Assembly: GCF_949628265.1 (NCBI RefSeq)
Contig: NC_088787.1
Coordinates: forward strand, 35,266,844 to 35,330,843
Direction: 5' to 3'
Source of the DNA: Cloeon dipterum
Lineage: Eukaryota > Arthropoda > Insecta > Ephemeroptera > Baetidae
DNA length: 64,000 nucleotides
A program made the translations under genes and the position numbers. This document shows, in pieces, positions 47,130-55,964 of this stretch; the first letter of the stretch is position 1; each line of letters begins with the position of its first letter. The notes below the pieces were generated by a model. It was not told the origin of the DNA. It did no database searches and saw only the letters and a program-made list of their open reading frames with translations.

Positions 47130-47680
47130 CCATACGAGTTGCCCGAAAAGTGCCCTTTGGGTGCCCAAGACTGGGCACTGGAAAATCCAAGCCAAATTTC
47201 AAAAAATTCCAATAAAACATGATTCAGAATCATGCCTGAATTGCAAAACCGCCATTAGTTTAATTTTTTTAGGTGACCGCAAGGGACCACGGTTACCACC
47301 CTGCCCGCTCCGGCTATCCGAAAGGTGCCCGTTCGGTGCCCAAGACCGGGCACTGGCATTTTGACATGAACCAAGCCAAATTTCAAAAAAATCCAGAGAA
47401 AAATGATTGAAGGTCATGCCTGAAATGCAAAACCACCCTTAATTTTAATTTTGTTACGTGACCGCCAGTGACCCCCTGCCCGCTCTGGGTAACCAAAAGG
47501 TGCCCATCGGGTGCCCAAGACTGGGCACTCAAAATTTGCATGATCCAAGCCAAATTTCAAAAAAATTCCAATGAAACATGAATCAGGATCATGCCTGAAA
47601 CACAAAACCACACTTTGCTCAACTTTTGTCAGGTGACCGAAAAGTGACCGCGGTTACCCCTCTGCTCGCTGGGCGACGTC
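47130..47680. repeat. Tandem array, about three 175-bp units
   Basis: Three successive units start with GGTGCCCAAGACTGGGCACT at about 47,158, 47,335 and 47,509. Each continues with CCAAGCCAAATTTCAAAAAA, then CAT-GATT-CA-GG-TCATGCCTGAA, then CAAAACC and GTGACCGC. Spacing is 177 and 174 bp. The units differ by about 10-20 percent by eye. It resembles a short satellite seeded from the GGGTGCCC repeat family nearby. Confidence 0.8.
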
Positions 47681-47699
47681 GATGTTGAAACCTGAATAA

Positions 47700-48152
47700 G
47701 CGTCCTTTCGTGGTGCCGGCTGCTTGGATGAGGGTCCAGTCCAGTGCCACGCCTGCAAACGCATCTACCAAACAAAGGTCAGTACCGATTTTTCTTTTCT
47801 ATCTTCACTTGACCTTAAAATCACTGCTAGAAATTTGAAAGAAATTTCAGGGTATTTAATTCAGGGTGCTTTGTTTCGGTTAAAGCTTGAAATTGATTAA
47901 AATGGCACGGGTGGCTTGTATATATTTTTTTTAGTAATATGGTTAATGTCACTACTCACTTCTGATTGTGAGACATTCGGAGAACACTGCTATCGAGATT
48001 GCTGCCAATGCTTATTTTTGTTCTTTTTCCTTTTTTCAGAGGAGGGCAGGGAGCGGCGTCACTATCCTCCGAGGACGTGGACCTATGCGGGCGCCCTGTT
48101 AGCCGAGCCCGCCGACGACGCGCAGGACCACATATTTTTAAACATAAATTAG
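47700..48152 (+). other. Possible exon pair of unknown gene
   Basis: A GC-rich piece ending CAAACAAAG then GTCAGT (near 47,778) could encode QCHACKRIYQTK, which looks like half a C2H2 finger. A second GC-rich piece after a TTTTTTCAG acceptor (48,031-48,150) encodes RERRHYPPRTWTYAGALLAE and stops at TAG near 48,150. The frames join only if the acceptor two bases later (CAGAG) is used. No start codon or family is evident. It could be a relic. Confidence 0.2.
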
Positions 48153-48499
48153 CTCTCCGCGTGTCTTTGAAGTGACAGAAGGCGCATCTTGAGCATTATT
48201 TAACCGGCCGTGCAAACTTTATCTTTTTCAAATTTCACGCGAGAAATTAAAAAAATTAATAATCAATCAGTTAAGAGACTAAAAGGGTAGTTTTGAATTA
48301 ATATATAAATATTGTGAAATTACAACATTCTTCTTACAATTCTTCTCATGTTTTTTAATTTTTTAGGTTTCTAATAAATTTACAATAAAATCATTTTAGT
48401 AGTGGCTAAAGTCGCACAGTAGGTTTGCACCTCCTTGCCAATTCAGCAGGCGCTTTTATTACTCATTAGAACAATTCTCATGTGAAAATAACATTTTTT

Positions 48500-48965
48500 T
48501 TATAGGCGTGGCCCGTTCGGAAAGTGGCCGAGACGCCGAAGTTAGAAGTGGGCGGCCAGCTGGGCGCCGGAGGCCTTGACTCGGCGCCATTCAGCTTCAT
48601 GATGAGCAACTGGAACGCCGGCATCCTGCCCAAGGACTTGCGGATCGTCATGCAAACCCTGAAAAAGGGCAAGCAGGCCGGCAGAAAGGTGCAAGAGAAT
48701 GGATGTGAAAGCCGATCGGAAAAGCAGCGTCGGCGCCAAGAATAGATTCGGAATCAGGAAGCACATCGCCCGCAAGGAGGTGCTCAAGCAGACCATCTTG
48801 AAGGCCAGGAAAAGTGACTAGATTCTGGGGTGGACGAGCAGGTGGTGGCGCTGGACCCGACGTGGTGGACACGTGATCACAAAGTTGTCAAAATTAATCA
48901 GGAGACAGCAAGGAATTAATTCGCGGCTTTTATTTATTCAAACTGAAAATTCTCATGTTTTTAAA
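48500..48965 (+). pseudogene. GTF3C1 relic: exon 14 joined to exon 23 and 3' UTR
   Basis: From 48,506 the sequence follows GTF3C1 exon 14 (LGAGGLDSAPFSFM, NWNAGILPKDLR, QTLKKGK), including the T-rich intron end and acceptor before it. Near 48,820 it jumps to exon 23 (GCGCTGGACCCGACG, compared with GCGCTGGAGCCGACG in the gene) and then the 3' UTR. Exons 15-22 are missing and the frame is broken by small indels, for example after KKGKQAGRKV and at AAGGAGGTGCTC. Because an intron edge is kept, this is a DNA-level duplicate with an internal deletion, not a retrocopy. RCBTB copy G follows as copy A follows the real gene. Confidence 0.88.
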
Positions 48966-49548
48966 TGAAGCAAAAGGAAGCATTAATTTGATTTTAAACT
49001 TGTAACAGTAAAAATATGTACCTTTCATCATATAAAATTAACCTTTTCAAGGTTATAATCAAAATGATTTTCTCGAGAATTCGAAATTGAATAAATCTAA
49101 ATTACAGGCATTTAATATAATTTATTTAATATTTTTTCAGTTCACCTACAAGTTAGAGTGGTTCGCCAATACAAAAAACAGCCCTTGCGCTTGGAAAGGA
49201 TGATGTTAAATTCTGCTCTGGTGACTTACTGCAGGAAGGTGTCGCTAACAATTTGAGTCTGCATATGAAGCGATGAAATTGCATATCATCTTCTTCGAAT
49301 GAACGATTTTTAATTTCTGTAGAAGCAAGATCGATTTAACTTTATAGACCCTATCTGTATGGTGCGTAAAGTAAAAAAAATCGTTGCCAATTATTTCCTG
49401 GGTGAGAATTATTAAAAATAGGAAATATGACAAATATATTTCGCAGAAATTAATGATATTGAACTTGAAAATTAAGGACGAACACCACTGAACACGAAGA
49501 ATTCTTGCAGGGGCGCAAAACATCAATCATTGAAAAACGCTTCAATCA

Positions 49549-51993
49549 TTAGTATTTCTTTTGGTTCGCTGCCCGACGGAAAACATCCAAAATGACTTCG
49601 CTCCTGCTGTCATCAGTTTCAAAATTGTCCAAGACCTCAAACCAGCGCACCTCGCAAAACTTGAGGCAGAACTCACACAGGTTCTACATCGAAAAATTAA
49701 TTATAATTAAAAATTAAGGTGAAACATTTAACTGACCTCAGCTCCAAACAAATTTGCCTTCTCGTACACAGCAGCAGCGTTTTGCACAGTCAGGCCAGAT
49801 TTGATAATATTTTCGCACTCGTCCATCAGATCAGTCACCTGATAGAAGTCAGCTATGGCGTAAACATCTGAACAATTGTATAGAAAATTGAGCTCCAAAT
49901 TAATGTTGTAGTACCAAGAGCATGTTCAAGCGTGATATCATCAACTTCATCGGTGTACAAGAATTTGAGGAACACGTAGAAAGCATCATAGCTGTGATCC
50001 TCGACGATCTGCTCCCTGAAAAATATTCAAAGCAATTAAAGTAGTGTTGAATTTACACTTCACTAAATACTTTTGGCAACTATCCTTCCAATCACCCAGG
50101 AACTTTTTCTTGAACACGTCGCTGCCGAACGTCAACACAGCCTTGTGCACGTGGATTTTCTTCCCCTCGACAATGAATGCAACATCGGCAGTTTCCTGAA
50201 ATTAGAAAAAAATATGTATAAATCGACATTTCTAAAGAGAAATCTTACAGGATGGTCAAACGCTTTCCTTAGACGTTCATTTACCGAGCCTTTCCTCTTG
50301 CAATCTTTGGCAATTTTCAATTGAAAACGTTGGTAGGTAACTGGAGGAAAGGCATCAGCAAAAACTTCGTCCAAAGATGAGAATGAAGTGAGAATTGGTT
50401 TGTTATAAATTAGGCCTAAAATATAATATTTATATGTTAATAAAGAGCTTCATTATACTCAATTTATACCGTTGTTGCAATTGCCCCAAATGTACACCTG
50501 GTGATTTTCAGTGATTGCAGCGCACAGGTGGCTCTCGTAATGAGTGGCAGCAATTTTTCTCACCCTGTGGGAAGATTATGATTAGTTAATTTTACTAGCG
50601 CTATAACCAATATCTCAGCTGTGTTTCTCACCTTCCCATCTTTGTAGAAATAATGGTTGGTGTCATGACGCACTCCTCGCTGGTAGTCCCATTTCCTAAT
50701 TGGCCTTTATCATTTTCTCCCCATGAGTAAATTTTGCCGTCGTCAGATAAAGCGAGAGTGAAATAAGGTCCACAAACGATTTGGGAAATGACGACTTCTT
50801 CCAGGCCAAGCAACTTTCGGGGAGTCCATTCCTTGTCTGAAGTTGAAGATGAGCTCGACAAGTCATTTCGGTTCAAACCCAAAGCACAAATCTTGAACAA
50901 ATTAATAAAAAGAGAGTTTATACATAATATTATATATACTTCTGGAGTAATTTAGTTGAATAACATGATCATTTTAATGCAAAAGTATGCAGCTAATAAT
51001 TGAAAGGCAACTAGAAATATATATTATTCAGATATAATCCTATTTATTCTTAGTCTTTATTTGAAAATGACCTCGCATTTGTGGAAAAAATAAAATAAAT
51101 ACCTCTCCTGAATGTAGGAGCGCTGCAGAAGTGTCATATTGACATGCGACCGAGGTTACGATTGCCCCATCCAGCAGTCCTCCAACCTTTCGTGGAAACG
51201 GTTCGTTTTCTCCTGAGGTCTCAAAACCTAACTGACCTCGAGGGTTTTCACCGAAAGCGTATACCTTAGAATTAACAAAAATACAATAAAATTAATTCAT
51301 TTTACAAAAAGGAATTTTTCTCACCTCTCCCTCGGACGTCAAAACTAGTGTATGATTACCGCCACAAGAAACTTGGACAACCTTTTTGTGCTCTAGAGAA
51401 CCAGAAATTTTCTTGGGAACAGTAAAGGTGACATCATCATCATCTGTTCCTAATCCGAGCTGTCCAAATAGATTATCTCCCCACGAGAAAACGGTACCAG
51501 CTGCCGAAATGGCGAAAATGCAGAAATCTCCTTCGCCTTCAAATGCAATAACACCACATTCAAACCCTGCATCATTTAGTTTAGCATACCAGGAAAATCA
51601 AGAGTTATATATTATATTCTACCTTCAATTCTTTGACCACACAAATTCTCGATGCGCTTGAGCTCGTTCACTTCACCTTCGACGCCAACTCCAAGACACT
51701 CTTTTCGGTTTTTTCCAAAGGCAAGCACATCATCATTTTCAAGGACAATAATTACATTTTCTCCGTGTGAGCCTGAAAATTAGGAATATTATAAGTAGAA
51801 AATATTAAAAAAATCAATGCCCCAAATCGGCTGTGAGAACAAGACAAGTGGAAATCAGAAATCCAAACAAAGATGCAAAATAAAAACGAGAATTACGATG
51901 GAAATATTAGGTTTTCTTACCGAAAACGAGTGCAGTACGAATCTCTCGCTCCTGATAACCAAAATTGGCCCACTTTCGCAGCACTTTAGACAT
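49549..51993 (-). CDS. RCBTB-like RCC1/BTB protein, copy G
   Basis: Minus strand, start at 51991-51993 (MSKVLRKWANFGYQEREIRT), stop at 49549-49551, 11 exons, all open. RCC1 blades: NVIIVLENDDVLAFGKNRKE, TVFSWGDNLFGQLGLGTDDD and VYAFGENPRGQLGFETSGEN. Exon 5 keeps the ancestral-looking GENDKGQLGNGTTSEE. BTB: ETADVAFIVEGKKIHVHK. The end is AANQKKY. Exon 3 has a four-residue insertion (DDDDV) in the TKEYTKVPTK loop. This copy lies beside the GTF3C1 relic, so it probably derives with copy A from one ancestral gene. Its promoter faces that of NDUFB1. Confidence 0.88.
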
Positions 51994-52190
51994 GCCGGAG
52001 CAAGGATGATCCAAGATTTTGATCAAAACTCAGAACAGGATATTTTCTTGTGCCCGCACAACGCATAAACAAATAACAAACAATACAATCGAGGGACGAG
52101 GGGCGTGTTAACATTCGCGCTCCCTGTGCTTCCATCTGTGTTGACTTCCGGTAGTTCTAGTCGATTTAAATATCTTTTTGTACATATCTG

Positions 52191-52202
52191 GTGGCAGCAC
52201 TA
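52191..52202. promoter_or_regulatory. Upstream GTGGCAGCACTA element, copy G
   Basis: GTGGCAGCACTA followed by TCGG, about 200 bp upstream of the copy G start and about 110 bp before the likely NDUFB1 first exon on the other strand. Position and preceding 70 bp match the C/D promoter. Confidence 0.5.
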
Positions 52203-52299
52203 TCGGAACCTCACGCGTATGTAAATTTAATGGGGGAGGTGAAGAGGTATACAACGCTGTCTGGTGAGGGAAACTGAAACTATCACCGTCTTGCACACA

Positions 52300-52386
52300 G
52301 CCGTTCGTCCTTCGTTAAAGCTGCAAACAACAATTTGCAGAGTTTCCTGAATTTCGGCATTAATTTCGCCGAAATAACCGCTTTTG
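52300..52386 (+). other. Probable 5' UTR exon of the NDUFB1 transcript
   Basis: The sequence ends CCGCTTTTG followed by GTAAGTTA, a strong donor. The next good acceptor is CTTTTTTCAG at 52,991-53,000, directly before the start codon of the first reading frame. The 5' end is not fixed; a pyrimidine-rich TTCGTCCTTCG near 52,305 may be the start. The 614-bp intron holds nothing I recognise. Confidence 0.5.
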
Positions 52387-53004
52387 GTAAGTTATAGTGA
52401 CCTGCATAAGTTTTTTAATGGTTTCTTTCGTACGTTAAACAAGTTAAATTTCAAAACACGAATGTTTCTCGTATCTATTCTATTTGTTAAAACTTAATCT
52501 TCATTTTCTGCTTGTTCACACTGTAAATATTTCTGACAATTTTCCTTCCTTTTCCAGCTTTTCCTTTTCCTTTGTTTTATTAGTATTTATGTAGCTCGAG
52601 GCTTCTTATTTTGAATTTTCATTTATGAATGCAACATAAAATCCGCCAAAATTACGTAAATCTCAAATTAATTTGTCTTTGTAATTTTTATGATTTTCGT
52701 CGCGGAATAAGAAAGAATTGTCGATGTTTGTCCTTCATGGCTTTTGATAGCTATAGGGTAGCATTTTAACCACCTGAAGAGTTTACCTTAAAATATTTAC
52801 CAGTATCTTGCGCTTCCAGGGATTATTCAAGGATATTTTGCAGAACAAAGAAACATTAAAATTGCAAATTCGCATCAACCAAAATTTTGTAAATGGGATG
52901 AGAGCTTTTTATTTCATAAATTATGCTTGAATTACTGGATAAGTTAAAACATCAGTTTAAAAAATAAAATCAAAATTTGAGATTTTAAATCTTTTTTCAG
53001 GTTG

Positions 53005-53157
53005 ATGGGCCTCTTGCAACCAAGGCGCTGCTGGCTGTCGGTGATCTTCCCCGCCATCGTTACCTGGGCAATTGTAGCTGACCTGCGGCGCACCAGTCGT
53101 TACAAGCAGCGCAAACTCGAACTAGCCGCCGACTACTCTTTAATTAATATCAACTAA
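53005..53157 (+). CDS. 50-aa single-pass membrane micropeptide
   Basis: Open frame of 50 residues starting four bases after the acceptor at 53,000. It has a basic N-terminus (MGLLQPRRC), one hydrophobic segment at residues 10-25 (WLSVIFPAIVTWAIVA), then a basic stretch (DLRRTSRYKQRKLEL) and a short polar tail. Its TAA is five bases before the NDUFB1 start codon, so the two frames probably share one dicistronic mRNA. I do not recognise the family. Size, topology and its complex I neighbour suggest a mitochondrial inner-membrane protein, which is inference only. Confidence 0.65.
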   Translation: MGLLQPRRCWLSVIFPAIVTWAIVADLRRTSRYKQRKLELAADYSLININ

Positions 53158-53162
53158 CCAAC

Positions 53163-53330
53163 ATGGTTTTGAGCGTGGTGCCTCGACTGGCCTGGATGGG
53201 TGTGCCCTTTATTGGCTACTTTATCGGCATGAAGATCGAGCGGATGGAGACGGAGCGGCTCACGCTGTACAGGGACAAGAGCGCCCTGTATGGCTCCCCG
53301 GTGCCTCCTGCCACCCCCACTTGGCCTTGA
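53163..53330 (+). CDS. NDUFB1: NADH dehydrogenase subunit NDUFB1 (MNLL)
   Basis: A 55-residue protein (human 58). A hydrophobic N-terminal segment (VVPRLAWMGVPFIGYFIGM) is followed by a charged helix, ERMETERLTLYRDKSALYG, which aligns with human DERLTAFRNKSMLF, and a tail ending TPTWP. NDUFB1 is an accessory membrane-arm subunit of mitochondrial complex I. The ATG has a favourable context (CCAACATGG) and lies five bases after the stop of the upstream frame. AATAAA near 53,374 ends the transcript. Confidence 0.85.
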   Translation: MVLSVVPRLAWMGVPFIGYFIGMKIERMETERLTLYRDKSALYGSPVPPATPTWP

Positions 53331-53733
53331 GCCGCGTCTAACGATGCTAGTTTGTACAGATATAATTGGAGCTAATAAATGTTGCAAATGAAACAAATGA
53401 AAATGTTGGTTTAAATGATTTTGATTTTAATTGAATACGGCTGGGTAGTTGGCCTTTTGATAAATACACAATCAAGTTACAAAACTGAGATCACACCCTC
53501 TTTGATGATTATCCATTATCTACGTCTACAAAATAGAAATCTTATTTGTAGGTGTATTTAAATTTGAGTTTTTTTTAAATACATATCAGTACATAGAACA
53601 TTGAGTCGTGTTTTCAATATTAGTGGGGAAAATAATTTACTTTAAAATCTGTATAAAAGAGGAACTCGGCTGCAAGACAAATGAACCATAGAAAAATACA
53701 AAAACATTGGCACGCTATAGATATTTGGTCCTC
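53331..53733. other. Intergenic after NDUFB1
   Basis: The NDUFB1 3' UTR with its poly(A) signal near 53,374, then about 300 bp of AT-rich sequence with no gene I can support. Confidence 0.4.
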
Positions 53734-53977
53734 CTACTCAAGTTTGTTTTTCTTGCTAAGAATTCTCGAGAGCTTTTTGCCGGCATGAAGTATGGCTTCT
53801 CGGCAGATCCGTCGTTTCGCTCATTATCCTCAACTGCGAATTAAACAATCAAATAGATATCCTAATTATTTACAAATTGAGACTCACGGAAGCAGAGGAA
53901 GAGAGTGTCCACTGCCATGGCGTACACGTTGAAGAAAACGGAGGCAATGAAGTACGAGCCGATCACGATGATGAAAA
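53734..53977 (-). pseudogene. SLC44/choline-transporter-like, last two exons, frame broken
   Basis: Minus-strand exon 53977-53888 encodes FIIVIGSYFIASVFFNVYAM and VDTLFLCF. The next exon, from 53833, encodes LEDNERNDGSAEKPYFM. Together they are the last transmembrane helix and C-terminus typical of CTL/SLC44A proteins. After PYFM the expected ending KKLSRILSKKNKLE and stop is present, but in a frame one base off. As written, the protein would end differently about 24 residues later. The earlier exons (about 600 residues) are not in the next 6 kb upstream. It is a fragment, a gene with a very distant 5' part, or carries a one-base sequence error. Confidence 0.75.
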
Positions 53978-54811
53978 CTGGCACCATATATGTTAATTGA
54001 TTGTGCTATGCATGTATTCATAATGTTATGCTGAGAAGTTTCTGCCCGTCAATTTTCGAGTGAATGATAAAAATTTCATGAAACCCTTGGTATTTCTTTT
54101 TTATAATTGCCAATTTGTACTTGTCTCTTTTACTATTGAAATTTAAACCTAAATCAAACTATATTATAGAATCACAAAAATTAGTCACAAATTGATTCAA
54201 GAGTGGTTTAGAATAACTGTACCGCTTTTTCTGCAAAAATTATCATTTAACGCAGAATACACATTCTAATTGTAATATTTTCATCTGGTTAAATAAATGA
54301 CAAAAAATGAGATTAAATATAAATTAAGAAAATGCGAACAGAGCTGGCGGAATAATGCAAAAAGTTAATATCGCGCTGCATTGAGCAGCTACATACTTTT
54401 GAAATTACAAAAATTTTTTTGAGGACCCTTTTATTAATTAGAATTAGAGAACATTAATATACAGTTTTGTAATCGGGGAAACGCAACAAAAACGGCATCA
54501 GTTTCATTATGTGAAGACACAGCGACGTCAACCCTTTAAACTCATTCGCCAGGATCCCGGTTCCTCTGTTCCAGTTGCCGAAACCATACAATTAAAATCT
54601 GGTCTAACACTGCACTGCCTGGAGTGGAGCCAAATCTTCCCGCAATCTTGCACATTCCTAAAGAGATAAATAATTGTAATTAATGCTATGGGGCGGTACC
54701 TCAAAATCATTTGTGAAGATTGCGCTTAACGTTTAGCGGGGGGCAAATTTTTTTTTCCAAAAAACAGTCCAGTTTTAGTGCTGTTTATCTCTTAAGTTGA
54801 CAAATAAAGGT
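53978..54811. other. AT-rich stretch upstream of the SLC44 exons
   Basis: No further SLC44 exon is visible. A moderately GC-rich patch at 54,528-54,660 has an acceptor-like edge on the minus strand, but its open frame (RNVQDCGKIWLHSRQCSV) matches nothing I know. Confidence 0.35.
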
Positions 54812-55184
54812 CCCCTACAAGAAAAAACACGTGTCTGACTCGTGTCAAACCTGTGATTTTGGGTGCGTGTACACAAGTTACAAACACGTGTTTGTCACCT
54901 GTCTGACACGTCACTAAGTTCGTGCCAAACACGTGTTTTTCGCACAAGTTCACGTGTTGACACGTGTAAAACACGTGTCATATTAAATTGCGATTAGCGC
55001 TTATATATAGGTATTTTTAATTCAATTTGAGTGCAAATAAGGAAATATAATTTAAACAAACGTATATTTATTTGCTACACTAGATAAAGATTTTAATTCC
55101 TTGGTTTCCAAAATATGGTACATCAATCATTTCACATAAACACTAATTCGTCAGTTTCCGCATACAAAAAGAGCATAACAGATT

Positions 55185-55785
55185 CTGTCATAGACTACAC
55201 TCGGAGGGAAAATCCTTACGGTGAGAAGCAAAATGCGGCTCTCAAATTGAGAACGCAATTTTGAGTCTGACCGTGAGTAGCAGAGAGGTGGTCTAGCGCT
55301 TTTGGATCTCACAGATCCTCGCTTCTATCTCACAATGAGGTCAAAAAGCGGCCAGCCTTCTCGTACTCAAGGGTACAACCCAAATGCTCGCTCGCTCCGG
55401 TATCGACTGAGAGCGAGAATTTCGATCTCATTGTGAAATTTAAAAAAGCGTTCAGTCTCGCTTCTGTTATTCACGGTGAGACTTAAAGTTTCGCCCTCAA
55501 TTTGAGAGAACAAATCTCACCGTGAATAGCAGAGGCGACCAAACGCTTTTGGATCTCACAGGGAGATCGAAACGCTCAGTCGATACCGAAGCGAGCGAGT
55601 TCTAACCGTGAGTACGAGAAGGCAGACCGCTTTTTGGCTTCACTGTGAGATATATAAGTGAGATCCAAAAGCGCCAGACCACCTCTCTGCTACTCACGGT
55701 GAGACTCAAAATTGCGTTCTCAATTTGAGAGCCGCATTTTGATTCTCACCGTAAGAATTTTTCCTCAGAGTGTGGTTTATGACAG
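55185..55785. repeat. 600-bp foldback element
   Basis: Long arms begin CTGTCATAGACTACACTCGG and end as its imperfect complement. Inner parts match closely over more than 100 bp: TTACGGTGAGAA, GCGGCTCTCAAATTGAGAAC, GCAATTTTGAGTCT, AGCAGAGAGGTGGTCT and GCGCTTTTGGATCTCAC. A second pair of arms lies in the middle (near 55,355 and 55,600). No coding capacity. It is nested within the CCCCTAC-ended interval. Confidence 0.8.
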
Positions 55786-55964
55786 ATGAAGTGTGTAAAA
55801 GATTAAGCTGCATTACATTACGATCGTTCAGTTTCAACAAAACAATAGATAAAAGCACTATAAATCAGATAATTTTTTTCTAATTAATATGCTTGCTGGT
55901 TTCCAAATAAAATAAAAAATAAAGCGACCAAGCTCAAGTGTTGTTGAACAAATTAGGAAATGTA

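Noticed and set aside
48524-48745. Possible small functional gene from the GTF3C1-like sequence
   Set aside because: It matches one internal exon of GTF3C1, has no proper start, and its frame is lost within the exon. It is a relic.
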